Source of the DNA: Paracoccaceae bacterium
GTDB taxonomy: Bacteria; Pseudomonadota; Alphaproteobacteria; Rhodobacterales; Rhodobacteraceae
Direction: 5' to 3'
NCBI GenBank assembly: GCA_026989355.1
Contig: JALSJM010000002.1
Span: forward strand, 310,001 to 374,000
Length of the DNA stretch: 64,000 bases
Below, one piece after another: positions 1 through 9,028 of the stretch (position 1 is its first letter; each line of letters starts with the position of its first letter). The notes under the pieces are model-generated. The model had not been told where the DNA came from and did not search any database. It saw nothing but the letters and a program-made list of their open reading frames with translations. A program made the translations under genes and the position numbers.

Positions 1-118
1 AATGGCAGGACAGCCTTGCCGGGCATCGTATCTGGAGCCGTATCTTTCCCTATTCCGACACATGGCTGCGCCTCGGGATACCCGGGGCAGATGGCTGGCC
101 GCGGCTGGAGGCGGCTCT

Positions 119-1033
119 GTGAGCGGTTCGGCAATTCTTCTGATGGCACTGCTGCTCGATGCAACCCTGGGAGAACCAGACTGGCTCTGGCGCCGCTACC
201 CGCACCCTGCAGTGCTTATGGGAAAGGCCGTTTCCTGGCTGGACAAGACCCTGAACCATCCCCCGAGCCGCCGTCTCAGGGGGGTTGTGGCGATAATCGC
301 CCTCGTCGCCGGTGCATGGGGTGCAGGCCTGGCCATTCACATTCTGCCCGATTTCGGCCTGCTCGAAGCGCTTCTTGTTGCAATTGTTCTGGCACAGCGC
401 AGTCTTGCGGACCATGTCCGGAAGGTTGGCGAAGCCTTGATGCATTCGGTTCGGTCGGCCCGGCGCGAGGTGGCCCGGATCGTTGGGCGCGACACGGCTG
501 ACATGGATGAAACCGCAATAGCCCGTGCCGCCATCGAAAGCGCGGCCGAGAATTTCTGCGATGGCGTCATGGCGCCGGTTTTCTGGTATATGGTGCTGGG
601 GCTGCCGGGCCTGCTGGTCTGCAAGACCGTCAATACGGCCGATTCCATGATCGGCTACAGAAATGCCAGATACGGTGCGTTCGGCTGGGCCGCAGCGCGG
701 CTTGATGATCTGTTCAACTGGATTCCGGCCCGCCTTGCCGCCCTGCTGATACTGGCGGTTCATGGTCGTCTGGGCGCTTTTCCTCTGGTGCTGCGCGATG
801 CCCGGTTGCACCGTTCGCCGAATGCGGGCTGGCCCGAGGCCGCAATGGCTGTGGTTCTGGGCGTTTCACTGGCCGGTCCGCGCAGCTATGACGGGCAGAT
901 GCGCGATTTTCCCCATGTGTATCCGGAGGGGCGCACGCCGGCACCCGCGGATATTGCAAGTGCCGTTTCTGTGTTGTGGCGCAGTTGGGCTGTGCTGGTG
1001 GCCATTGTCGTTCTTGCCGTGCTTTCGGGGTGA
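119..1033 (+). CDS. cbiB: Adenosylcobinamide-phosphate synthase CbiB/CobD
   Basis: Integral membrane enzyme of late cobalamin synthesis. It joins the aminopropanol arm to adenosylcobyrate to make adenosylcobinamide (phosphate). The protein shows the family opening LLLDATLGEPDWLWRRYPHP, the segment ESAAENFCDGVMAPVFWYM and the NTADSMIGYRN motif, with several hydrophobic membrane segments. The reading frame is open from base 2, but I choose the GTG at 119: GGAGG lies at 107-111 with a 7-nt spacer, and residue 1 then falls just before the first membrane segment, as in the family. That gives 304 residues. The transglycosylase gene follows on the same strand after 64 nt. Partner cob genes would lie left of the window. 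Family assignment is secure; the start is inferred. Confidence 0.93.
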   Translation: MSGSAILLMALLLDATLGEPDWLWRRYPHPAVLMGKAVSWLDKTLNHPPSRRLRGVVAIIALVAGAWGAGLAIHILPDFGLLEALLVAIVLAQRSLADHVRKVGEALMHSVRSARREVARIVGRDTADMDETAIARAAIESAAENFCDGVMAPVFWYMVLGLPGLLVCKTVNTADSMIGYRNARYGAFGWAAARLDDLFNWIPARLAALLILAVHGRLGAFPLVLRDARLHRSPNAGWPEAAMAVVLGVSLAGPRSYDGQMRDFPHVYPEGRTPAPADIASAVSVLWRSWAVLVAIVVLAVLSG

Positions 1034-1097
1034 ATGCTTGCTCTGTGGCCCTGGATCGTTACTCTGGGGTTGTCCCTGTGCAATGCGGGAGCCATTC

Positions 1098-2300
1098 ATG
1101 AGAATGCTTTGTCCAGTCATTCGGGCCCTTGTCCTTTTTCTGGTCCTTTCGGATTTTGCAACTGCTTCGGCTGCAGCACAGACGAGGTGCGGAGGCAGTT
1201 TTGGCCAGTTTGTGAAGGGGCTGAAGAAAGAGGCCGTGGCGCGGGGGCATGATCCGGCTGTCGTTGACAGATTCTTTCACGCCGTGGCCCATGATCCGAA
1301 AGTGATCCGTGCTGATCGCGCCCAAGGTGTTTTCCGCAAGAGCTTCATTGATTTTGCACGTTCGGTGATCAGCAGAAACCGTATGATCAACGGACGGGCC
1401 AACGCAAGAAAATATGCCCGTGTGTTCGATCGTATCGAACGGGAGTTCGGCGTTTCACGCGGCGTGCTGCTGGCCTTCTGGGCGCTTGAAACCGATTACG
1501 GAAAGGTGCAGGGCAGCTTCAACACGCTGAATGCGCTGGTGACGCTGGCGCATGACTGCCGGCGACCGCACCTGTTTCGCCCCCAGATATTTGCAGCGCT
1601 GAAGCTGTATGAGCGCAGCGATTTCGATCCGGTTCGGACACGGGGCGCCTGGGCTGGCGAAATCGGCATGGTGCAGATGCTGCCCGGCGATATTCTTGAA
1701 AGCGGGGTAGATGGTGACGGCGATGGTCACATTCGCCTGAAGACATCGCCCCCTGATGCGCTGATGAGCGGTGCGAACATGCTGCGCAGCCTGGGCTGGC
1801 GTCCGGGCGAGCCCTGGCTTCAGGAAATCGTGGTGCCGCATGATCTGGACTGGAGCAGGACAGGCCTTGGCCACAAGCTGTCGGTCAGACAGTGGGTGGC
1901 CATGGGGGTAAGGCCGCGCACGGGCCGGTTCCTGGGCAGAGGCAATTCGAAGGCCTCGGTCCTGTTGCCGATGGGCCGCAAGGGGCCGGCCTTTCTGGCT
2001 TATCCAAATTTCGATGTCTATTTCGAATGGAACAGGAGTTTTGTCTATGTGATGACGGCGGCCTATTTCGCGACGCGCCTTGAAGGTGCGCCGGTTTTCG
2101 ATCCGGGCAATCCCGACCCGGGCCTGTCAGTGCAGCAGATGAAGCTCTTGCAGAAAAAGCTGGCGGCCCGTGGCCATGACGTGGGCAGGATTGATGGCAT
2201 CCTCGGGGCAAAAACCCGGGCTGCGGTGCAAAAGGAGCAGACCCGCCTTGGTCTGCCGGCCGATGCCTGGCCCACGAGAGAACTGTTGAGGGCCCTCTAG
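1098..2300 (+). CDS. Lytic murein transglycosylase (MltB/SltB type) with C-terminal peptidoglycan-binding domain
   Basis: Periplasmic enzyme that cleaves MurNAc-GlcNAc bonds in peptidoglycan and leaves 1,6-anhydro ends. The ATG at 1098 has GGGAG at 1087-1091 and opens a signal peptide (hydrophobic run RALVLFLVLSDFATASAAA). The SLT_2/MltB domain includes FWALETDYGKVQG, whose Glu is the expected general acid, then GAWAGEIGMVQMLPGDI and VDGDGDG. The last ~60 residues (LSVQQMKLLQKKLAARGHDV...) form a PG_binding_1 domain. Length is 400 residues, typical of the family. I see no lipobox, so it is probably soluble periplasmic rather than a lipoprotein. It could be co-transcribed with cbiB. Confidence 0.92.
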   Translation: MRMLCPVIRALVLFLVLSDFATASAAAQTRCGGSFGQFVKGLKKEAVARGHDPAVVDRFFHAVAHDPKVIRADRAQGVFRKSFIDFARSVISRNRMINGRANARKYARVFDRIEREFGVSRGVLLAFWALETDYGKVQGSFNTLNALVTLAHDCRRPHLFRPQIFAALKLYERSDFDPVRTRGAWAGEIGMVQMLPGDILESGVDGDGDGHIRLKTSPPDALMSGANMLRSLGWRPGEPWLQEIVVPHDLDWSRTGLGHKLSVRQWVAMGVRPRTGRFLGRGNSKASVLLPMGRKGPAFLAYPNFDVYFEWNRSFVYVMTAAYFATRLEGAPVFDPGNPDPGLSVQQMKLLQKKLAARGHDVGRIDGILGAKTRAAVQKEQTRLGLPADAWPTRELLRAL

Positions 2301-2702
2301 GATCAGGATCAATGGGGCCTGACCCTGGGTCCGGGAGCATTGGCTTGCCTGTGCCCCACCTGATGCAGTCCCCGTTTCACCGAAACCGCTCGGGTGTCCG
2401 GTGAAAGCGGGCAGGTCATGCAACATGAGCCATGCGTACACTTTGATCCCAGGCGGATGAATGTTCAGTGGCAGGCTACCGTGAATGAAATCGCAAAAAA
2501 GCCCTATTGATTCCAAATCCTCGACAGAATGGATTGCGAAACCCGGATTGTAGCTGCTTGAAGCTTCCCCCGGCATCGCGCTTAACAGCCCCCACCCAGC
2601 GCGCGATGCCGGGGTTCGTTTTTTTGGGGATATCCTTTTGTCAGCATGGCTTGGAAAGCGGAAACCGACGGCCTAGTATTCTCGCGAATATCAGGAGGAA
2701 CA
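2301..2702. other. Non-coding interval with several inverted repeats, between transglycosylase and ggt-like gene
   Basis: No credible gene is visible in these 402 bases. There is an imperfect stem at 2371-2382/2399-2411 (CCCGTTTCACCG against CGGTGAAAGCGGG, one bulge). A very strong hairpin-terminator lies at 2568-2625. The ggt-like gene starts 78 nt after the terminator with its own ribosome binding site. I looked for the conserved cores of SRP RNA, RNase P RNA and the cobalamin riboswitch and did not find them. The stretch may be a long 3' UTR of the transglycosylase gene or a small RNA gene. Confidence 0.5.
2568..2625 (+). terminator. Strong intrinsic terminator, 14-bp perfect stem
   Basis: The left arm CCCCGGCATCGCGC (2568-2581) pairs perfectly with GCGCGATGCCGGGG (2601-2614) across a 19-nt loop. 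The right arm is followed by TTCG and a run of seven or more T to 2625. The T tract is only on the plus-strand side, so it ends rightward transcripts. It lies 267 nt past the transglycosylase stop, which is far for a simple gene terminator. Confidence 0.85.
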
Positions 2703-4283
2703 ATGCGCGATTTCCATCTTCCGGGCCGTTCAACCGTTCACGCACTGAACGGGATGTGTGCGACATCGCATCCGCTGGCGGCAAGAGTTGCCATTCAGAT
2801 GCTTGAAAACGGTGGAAATGCCGTTGATGCAGCCGTGGCTGGCGCGGCTCTGCTGGGTATCTGCGAACCGCATATGACGGGGCTCGGAGGGGATAGTTTC
2901 GTCCTTCTCAAGCCGGCCGGAGAAGACAGGATCGTGGCGCTCAATGGTTCGGGGCGCGCGCCTGCGGGGCTTGATGCCGAAACACTGCGCGCGGCAGGTC
3001 ATGCGGAAATACCGGTCCATTCTCCCCATGCCGTGACGATTCCGGGCGCCGTGGACTGTTTTTGCCGCCTGGTGCAGGATTGGGGCAGGCAGGGCCTGCA
3101 TGCAAGCCTTGCACCAGCCATTCACTATGCCGAGCAGGGCATTCCGGTTGCTCCCCGGGTGGCAGCGGACTGGGCCAGAAGTGCCGGTTTCCTTCGGCAA
3201 GATGCACGAAACTTCTACCTGCTGCAGGGACAGCCCCCGACACCCGGAAGCGTGTTTCGCGCGCCTGCTCAGGCCGAGGTTCTGCGCCGCATTGCTGCCG
3301 AAGGGCGCGCGGGTTTCTATGAGGGCGAAGTTGCCGAAGACATGGTGCAGTCGTTGCGGGCAGCGGGCGGAACCCATACGGCCGAAGATTTCGCGGCAAC
3401 CGCATGCGAATATACCGAACCGATAATCGGCAGCTACAAGGGCATCGAACTGATAGAACATCCGCCGAACGGGCAGGGAGCCACCGCAATTCTGCTGGCG
3501 AATATCCTGAAGAATTTCGACCTGCCCGCCCTGAATCCCTTTGGTGCGAGGCGCGCCCATATCGAGGCCGAGGCAGCAAAACTTGCCTATGACGCGCGGG
3601 ATCGCTTCATTGCCGACATGCAACATGTTCAGAACCTCAGGCACATGCTTTCGGAGCAGACCGCTGCAACTCTGGCGGCACTTGTCGATCCGGACCGGGC
3701 AATGGCAGACCCGCGGGGATTGTCACAGCATGTACATCGGGAAACCGTCTATATAACCGTTGTGGATCAGGATCGCATGGCGGTTTCGCTCATATACTCG
3801 ATCTATCACGCCTTCGGATCAGGGATCGCATCTTCCAGGTTCGGCATCCTGTTCCAGAACAGGGGAGCCGGCTTCACGCTTGAGCGTGGCCATCCCAATG
3901 AAGCCGCCGGAGGAAAGCGGCCGATGCATACGATCATACCCGCCATGTTGCGGCAGAAGGGCAGGTTCTGCATGCCCTTCGGGGTGATGGGCGGGGCCTA
4001 TCAGCCCTGCGGGCATGTGCGGTTGATTTCCAATCTGATCGATTATGGGCTTGATCTGCAGACGGCGATCGACGGGCCGCGCAGTTTTCCCGAAAAGGGT
4101 CTGTTGCAGCTGGAACGCGGTTATGCCGCTGACGTGCGTGAAAGGCTTGCCGGCATGGGGCATCGGGTTGTCGTTCCCGAAATGCCGCTTGGCGGCGCAC
4201 AAGCGATCGAGATAAACGAGGAGGCCGGGGTGCTAGTCGGCGCGTCCGATCCGCGCAAGGACGGTTGCGCGCTCGGGTATTGA
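2703..4283 (+). CDS. Gamma-glutamyltransferase family protein (Ntn hydrolase)
   Basis: GGT-like enzyme, 526 residues, expected to self-cleave and transfer or hydrolyse gamma-glutamyl groups from glutathione-type substrates. The ATG at 2703 follows CAGGAGGAA with good spacing. The front part has ATSHPLAARVAIQMLENGGNAVDAAVAGA and LGGDSFVLL, typical of the large subunit. The presumed nucleophile is T348 in ETVYITVVD, aligned to TTHxSVVD of classical GGTs, so the second Thr and the His of that motif are replaced. The GVMGGAYQPCGHV segment corresponds to the oxyanion region. No signal peptide is seen, so it is predicted cytoplasmic, unlike E. coli GGT. Its stop TGA directly abuts the hspQ stop (TGATCA). 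Family is clear; the substrate is not. Confidence 0.88.
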   Translation: MRDFHLPGRSTVHALNGMCATSHPLAARVAIQMLENGGNAVDAAVAGAALLGICEPHMTGLGGDSFVLLKPAGEDRIVALNGSGRAPAGLDAETLRAAGHAEIPVHSPHAVTIPGAVDCFCRLVQDWGRQGLHASLAPAIHYAEQGIPVAPRVAADWARSAGFLRQDARNFYLLQGQPPTPGSVFRAPAQAEVLRRIAAEGRAGFYEGEVAEDMVQSLRAAGGTHTAEDFAATACEYTEPIIGSYKGIELIEHPPNGQGATAILLANILKNFDLPALNPFGARRAHIEAEAAKLAYDARDRFIADMQHVQNLRHMLSEQTAATLAALVDPDRAMADPRGLSQHVHRETVYITVVDQDRMAVSLIYSIYHAFGSGIASSRFGILFQNRGAGFTLERGHPNEAAGGKRPMHTIIPAMLRQKGRFCMPFGVMGGAYQPCGHVRLISNLIDYGLDLQTAIDGPRSFPEKGLLQLERGYAADVRERLAGMGHRVVVPEMPLGGAQAIEINEEAGVLVGASDPRKDGCALGY

Positions 4284-4610
4284 TCAGTTCAGCTGGAACT
4301 GAAGCGGATAACAGCCTTCCTCGAATTCGCCGAACAGGTCGGGAAGATCGGGGTGCGTGACCGGCTCGCCGGAATAATCTGCAATCAGATTCTGTTCCGA
4401 GACATAGGCGACATAGTAGTTCTGATCGTTTTCGGCGAGCAGGTGGTAGAAGGGTTGTTCTTTCGACGGACGGCTGTCTTCGGGAATGGCGTCATACCAT
4501 TCGTCGGTATTCGAAAATGTGGCGTCCACGTCGAATATGACCCCCCGGAAGGGATGCTTCCGGTGGCGGACAACCTGTCCGAGGTGATATTTTGCGCGTT
4601 GCTTGAGCAT
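4284..4610 (-). CDS. hspQ: Heat shock protein HspQ (hemimethylated-DNA-binding/YccV-like)
   Basis: Small cytosolic protein of 108 residues. In enterobacteria HspQ is linked to DnaA turnover and acts as a specificity factor for Lon. The whole length matches the family: LGQVVRHRKHPFRGVIFDVD, then QPFYHLLAENDQNYYVAYVSEQNL, then the acidic end PDLFGEFEEGCYPLQFQLN. The start ATG at 4610 has an AGGGG sequence upstream. It is convergent with the ggt-like gene with zero bases between the two stop codons. A monocistronic unit seems likely. Confidence 0.93.
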   Translation of the reverse strand: MLKQRAKYHLGQVVRHRKHPFRGVIFDVDATFSNTDEWYDAIPEDSRPSKEQPFYHLLAENDQNYYVAYVSEQNLIADYSGEPVTHPDLPDLFGEFEEGCYPLQFQLN

Positions 4611-4891
4611 CGTTTTTCAGCCCCTGCCACCTTTTACGTCCAAACCGGGGGAAGAGTCCATGGCTGTGGCCTCGCCAATTCAGAAACAGATTGTGATTCG
4701 GAACAAGACAGTCGTGACAGTCTTTTCGCGAAGTCCGATATTGTTCAGCCGGTTGTCCGGTGCCCGAGGCCTTGCCCTTTTGCAGATGAAAGCGTCGGGC
4801 CGCCGTATCCGCCAATTACAATTTTACCGGTGGAAAAATTTCGGCTATTCTGCTTCAAACAACAAAAAAACGGCAAGATGACGAGAGGCAA

Positions 4892-5476
4892 ATGGGCAGA
4901 CTTCTTCGTGCGACGGTGCTGATGATGCTGGTTGCGTCCTGTGGCAGCGGAAACTATTCAGCGCCGCGCAACCTGGATAATGCGTGCAGCATTGTGGAAC
5001 AGCGGCCGAAATATCTGCGTGCCATGCGTAATGCCGAACGGAGATGGGGCGTGCCAGTGCATGTGCAGATGGCCACGATCTATCAGGAGAGCAAGTTCAT
5101 CGGCAATGCCCGCACCCCCCTGCAGTTTGCGCTTGGGGTTATCCCGATGGGTCGGCAGTCCTCGGCTTACGGATATGCGCAGGCGCTGGACAACACCTGG
5201 AAAGAATACAAGCGCGAAACCGGGCGCTATGGCGCGCGACGCGATGATATCGACGATGCCACCGATTTCATGGGCTGGTACATGGCTAAATCCGAGGAAA
5301 TCCTGGGTATTCCGCTTTCGGATGCCCGCAATCAGTATCTTGCCTATCATCAGGGCCGCGCCGGGTATGCGCGTGGCAGCCACCGTGGCAAGAGCTGGCT
5401 TTTGCGGATTGCCGGCGATGTGGAAAGCCGCGCCGCGACATACCGCCGGCAACTGACAAGCTGCGGCAGGGCATAG
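4892..5476 (+). CDS. Transglycosylase SLT-domain lipoprotein
   Basis: Predicted lipoprotein of 194 residues. The signal sequence MGRLLRATVLMMLVASC ends in a VASC lipobox. The mature part has RRWGVPVHVQMATIYQESKF, where the Glu of QESKF is the likely catalytic acid of a lysozyme-like SLT fold, and then SAYGYAQALDNTWKEY, matching the GxxQ region of lytic transglycosylases. AYHQGRAGYARG resembles the usual YxxG end motif. The start ATG at 4892 has GAGAGG upstream; an ATG at 4878 is out of frame. This class of small SLT lipoprotein is common in Rhodobacterales. Its exact peptidoglycan role is not known to me. Confidence 0.85.
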   Translation: MGRLLRATVLMMLVASCGSGNYSAPRNLDNACSIVEQRPKYLRAMRNAERRWGVPVHVQMATIYQESKFIGNARTPLQFALGVIPMGRQSSAYGYAQALDNTWKEYKRETGRYGARRDDIDDATDFMGWYMAKSEEILGIPLSDARNQYLAYHQGRAGYARGSHRGKSWLLRIAGDVESRAATYRRQLTSCGRA

Positions 5477-5486
5477 GTGATACGAC

Positions 5487-6104
5487 CTATCTGTCTCTGG
5501 GGCGCCTGAACAGTTCCTCTTCGGCCTGCACGATGCTGAACAGGCTGGCGGACAATTGCACGCCGGTTTTCATGCCCTGAAGGATGACGGTCGTCCGGCC
5601 GCCGGCATCGTCGTGAATGATCCATTTCTGCAGCCGAACCGGATCGGTGCCGAACACCAGCTCGATGCGGCCGTATTCGGGATGCGCGGGATCCTGGGCG
5701 ATAATGGTTGTCGTCCGTCCGTCGGATCTGTGGTCAACGATCATCTTCGCGCGTTTCAGATCCACCCGACGTTTCAGGATCAGGCTGAGCGGTGTGCGCT
5801 TCAGCGGATATTGTTCGGCGCTCTGGTTCGATTTCGGATCGAAGATCGCCACGGTGCCGGCGCTGGCGAGAACCAGCGCTTTCTGGGGCGGATCATATTC
5901 GAAACGCATCCGGCCGGGGCGCTTGATGTAAAGCGTTCCGGTTGAGGTCGAACCGTCGTCATTGATCTGTGTGAAGCCGGCCCTGGCCGTCTTGAAACTG
6001 TTCAGATAGGCCGAAATCTCGTCAAGAGACAACCCGGCCGCCTGTGTCGGCAGGGACAGCGCGGCAAGCAGGATCGGCAGAAGCAGAAGACGCATGAGTT
6101 TCAT
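5487..6104 (-). CDS. lolA: Outer-membrane lipoprotein carrier protein LolA
   Basis: Periplasmic chaperone that takes lipoproteins from the LolCDE complex to the outer membrane. 205 residues with a signal peptide cleaved near LPTQAAG. Mature features are the opening LSLDEISAYLNSFKTARAGFTQ, then GTLYIKRPGRMRFEYDPP and PLSLILKR, all typical of LolA/LolA-like proteins. The start ATG at 6104 follows GAGGGT. It lies downstream of ftsK on the same strand with 77 nt between, a common arrangement (ftsK-lolA) in proteobacteria, so co-transcription is likely. Confidence 0.93.
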   Translation of the reverse strand: MKLMRLLLLPILLAALSLPTQAAGLSLDEISAYLNSFKTARAGFTQINDDGSTSTGTLYIKRPGRMRFEYDPPQKALVLASAGTVAIFDPKSNQSAEQYPLKRTPLSLILKRRVDLKRAKMIVDHRSDGRTTTIIAQDPAHPEYGRIELVFGTDPVRLQKWIIHDDAGGRTTVILQGMKTGVQLSASLFSIVQAEEELFRRPRDR

Positions 6105-6181
6105 ACCCTCAATCTAATTGCCTGGCAGGGGGATTGCACCCCCTGCCTGTCACAATTCCGCGAGCAACGGTGAAAAGTTGC

Positions 6182-9016
6182 TCAGTTCTGCTCGGGTACC
6201 AGTATTTCGCGTTTGCCCACATGGTTGGCGGCACTGATCAGGCCCTGCTCTTCCATCTGCTCCACCAGCCGCGCCGCCTTGTTGTAGCCGATCGCCAGCT
6301 TGCGCTGGATATAGGAGGTAGAGCATTTGCGATCGCGCACCACGATCTGTACGGCCTGATCGTAAAGCGCATCTTCCTTGCTGGTATTGCCGCCGAGGCC
6401 AAGCACCAGATCAAGTTCGCTTTCCTTGTCGGCATCCGGGCCTTCCTGCACGCCGCTGACATATTCGGGCGGGCCGTAGGACTTGAGGTGATTTACCACC
6501 TCTTCAACCTCTTCATCACTGACAAAGGGGCCGTGCACGCGGGTAATCTTCGATCCGCCGGCCATGTAGAGCATGTCGCCCATGCCCAGAAGCTGCTCGG
6601 CACCCTGCTCGCCAAGAATGGTGCGGCTGTCCACCTTGCTTGTTACCTGGAAGGAAATCCGTGTGGGAAAGTTCGCCTTGATCGTGCCGGTAATGACATC
6701 AACCGAAGGCCTTTGGGTAGCCATGATAAGGTGGATGCCGCTGGCGCGGGCCATCTGCGCCAGGCGCTGGATGCAGGCTTCGATCTCCTTGCCGGCAACC
6801 ATCATCAGATCGGCCATCTCATCAACGACCACCACGATATAGGGCAGGGTTTCGGGTGCGAACTCCTCGGTTTCGAAAACGGGTTCGCCGGTTTCATCGT
6901 CAAAACCCGTCTGCACGGTGCGGCTGAACATCTCGCCCTTGGCCAGCGCATCGCGAACGCGGCCGTTGTAGCCTTCGATGTTGCGCACGCCCATTTTCGA
7001 CATCTTGCGATAACGCTCCTCCATTTCGCTCACTACCCATTTCAGGGCGACCACGGCCTTTTTGGGGTCGGTCACCACCGGGGAAAGCAGATGCGGGATG
7101 CCGTCATAAACGCTGAGTTCCAGCATCTTCGGGTCGATCATGATCAGCCGGCATTCCTCGGGGGAAAGTTTGTAGAGCAGGCTCAGGATCATCGTGTTGA
7201 TCGCCACCGACTTGCCCGAACCCGTGGTTCCTGCAATCAGCAGATGCGGCATCTTCGCAAGGCTTGCCACCACGGGTTCGCCGCTGATATCCTTGCCCAG
7301 TGCGAGCGGTAGGCGCATGGTGCTGTCGCCAAATTCGCGACTTGAAAGGATTTCGCGCAGCATCACCTTTTCCCGGGTATCATTCGGCAGCTCGATACCG
7401 ATCACGCTGCGCCCCGGCACGGTGGAAACCCGCGCCGAAAGGGCCGACATCGAACGCGCGATGTCATCCGCCAACCCGATGACCCTGCTGGCCTTCAGCC
7501 CCGGCGCGGGTTCCAGTTCGTACATTGTCACCACCGGGCCCGGGCGAACACTGACGATCTCGCCCTTGACACCGTAATCATCAAGCACCGTTTCCAGCAT
7601 CCGGGCATTCTGTTCAAGCGCCTCTTCCGAAAGCTGAACACGCGGCAGGTTTTCGGGATTGGTCAGCAGGGCAAGCGGCGGTTTTTCGAAATCGTGCTGC
7701 CGGTCTTCGAATTGAAGGGTCGGCTGGGCTTCGGCTTGCGCCTGACGCGACGGCTTCACGGATCTTGGCAGTACTTGTTGGACAACCGGCCTTTGCACGG
7801 GGGCGGAAGGGGCTGCCGGAATGCTTGCGGAGGCTGCTGATGCGGCGGCCGGGCCGTCATGTCCGGCATCGGGTGTTGTGCGCGGCGCCGGTTGATCGTC
7901 AAGGAGCACCGGTTGCGGTCCCGTGTGGCGGGTCAGCACCGGCTCGGCGCGTCCGGTCTGAACGATCTTCGGCTGGCGAACGCGGGATCTGATCGCATCC
8001 GCGATCTTCTCCCTGATCCTGTCTTCGCTGAATGCGGTTTCGGGAATATCCGCCCCGGGTTGCGGCTTGGCCGGTTCAGGATCGGGTTGTCGTTTCAGAA
8101 GCGACGGCAGACGATCGAGTATCCCCGGTCTTGGAATTGGCTGCGGATCGGCGTCCGACGAAAGAGATACATCGCCCGCGGGCGGCTTGACGATGGTCCG
8201 GATTACCCGGGGGTCGGGGGCCGACGTTGTGGAAGGAGAGGCGGGCCGGGGATCCAGCGGCATGGTTTGGTGCCGGGCCGGCGCTTCTTCCTGCAGCTGG
8301 CGTCGGCGCGTACGCATTGCGGCCAGGCGCTCCGAGACGCCGCCCCCCGCACGCAGCAGCAGGCGCAGCGTGCCCTTCAGCAGATGAAGCGCGACCTCGT
8401 AAACCAGAACAAGCCCCAGAAACAGGAAGCGGCGGAAGGCTCCGAGCTCGGCCCGGGTGCATCCGAGCGCGTAAAGCCCGATGGCGAGCGCAGAGAATGC
8501 GAGAATGCCGGAAACGATCTTGATTCCCAAGGCAGAATCCACCGGGAAGATGTTGAGCAGGGCGCCAAGCACCGTATCGCCGAACATTCCGCCAAGGCCG
8601 AAATCGTTCATCCAGCCCGCATGGGGAACCAGCGTGGAGGCATAGACCGACAGGACGGCAATGAAGATCGGGATGAAGATCACGCGCCCGAGGGCGCGTT
8701 CTTCCCCCGCATGCAGCATGAAGCGCAGCCCCCAGACGACCAGCGCCAGACCAAGCGCCCATCCGCCCCAGCCAGCGATCACATGGAGCGGCGAGGCAAC
8801 AGCTGCACCGATGCGCCCGAGCCAGTTGTGAACTGGCTGATCGGTTGCCGTCAGCCAGCCGGGATCGTCGGGCGAATAGGAAAGCAGCATCATGAATGTC
8901 AGGATGCCCAGACCGACCATGGCAAGGCCGAGCAATTCCTTGCCGCGTCGCTCCAGGGCCGCCTGGGTTCTTGCGTCCAGCAACTGATCCCGTTGTTTCA
9001 TCTGATAGGATGCCAT
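6182..9016 (-). CDS. ftsK: DNA translocase FtsK
   Basis: Septal DNA pump that clears chromosome ends and activates XerCD at dif. The N-terminus has four to five membrane helices ([20 protein letters not shown] and later). A proline-rich linker follows, then the motor with Walker A GTTGSGKS near residue 595 and Walker [13 protein letters not shown], and a C-terminal winged-helix gamma domain ([24 protein letters not shown]). I start at ATG 9016: AGGA sits 9 nt upstream. The in-frame TTG at 9022 would leave only 3 nt to the same Shine-Dalgarno sequence. The length is then 944 residues. The aminotransferase stop overlaps this leader (12 nt gap), so the two are probably one operon with lolA. Confidence 0.97.
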   Translation of the reverse strand: MASYQMKQRDQLLDARTQAALERRGKELLGLAMVGLGILTFMMLLSYSPDDPGWLTATDQPVHNWLGRIGAAVASPLHVIAGWGGWALGLALVVWGLRFMLHAGEERALGRVIFIPIFIAVLSVYASTLVPHAGWMNDFGLGGMFGDTVLGALLNIFPVDSALGIKIVSGILAFSALAIGLYALGCTRAELGAFRRFLFLGLVLVYEVALHLLKGTLRLLLRAGGGVSERLAAMRTRRRQLQEEAPARHQTMPLDPRPASPSTTSAPDPRVIRTIVKPPAGDVSLSSDADPQPIPRPGILDRLPSLLKRQPDPEPAKPQPGADIPETAFSEDRIREKIADAIRSRVRQPKIVQTGRAEPVLTRHTGPQPVLLDDQPAPRTTPDAGHDGPAAASAASASIPAAPSAPVQRPVVQQVLPRSVKPSRQAQAEAQPTLQFEDRQHDFEKPPLALLTNPENLPRVQLSEEALEQNARMLETVLDDYGVKGEIVSVRPGPVVTMYELEPAPGLKASRVIGLADDIARSMSALSARVSTVPGRSVIGIELPNDTREKVMLREILSSREFGDSTMRLPLALGKDISGEPVVASLAKMPHLLIAGTTGSGKSVAINTMILSLLYKLSPEECRLIMIDPKMLELSVYDGIPHLLSPVVTDPKKAVVALKWVVSEMEERYRKMSKMGVRNIEGYNGRVRDALAKGEMFSRTVQTGFDDETGEPVFETEEFAPETLPYIVVVVDEMADLMMVAGKEIEACIQRLAQMARASGIHLIMATQRPSVDVITGTIKANFPTRISFQVTSKVDSRTILGEQGAEQLLGMGDMLYMAGGSKITRVHGPFVSDEEVEEVVNHLKSYGPPEYVSGVQEGPDADKESELDLVLGLGGNTSKEDALYDQAVQIVVRDRKCSTSYIQRKLAIGYNKAARLVEQMEEQGLISAANHVGKREILVPEQN

Positions 9017-9028
9017 GTTCAACCGTCC

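Noticed and set aside
2301-2702. Cobalamin riboswitch or SRP/RNase P RNA in the gap near cbiB
   Set aside because: The conserved cores expected for these RNAs were looked for on both strands and not found.
6134-7312. Long open frame antisense to ftsK (392 residues)
   Set aside because: It lies wholly inside the conserved FtsK motor, has His/Gly-rich composition typical of reverse reading of GC-rich codons, and has no ribosome site or recognisable domain.
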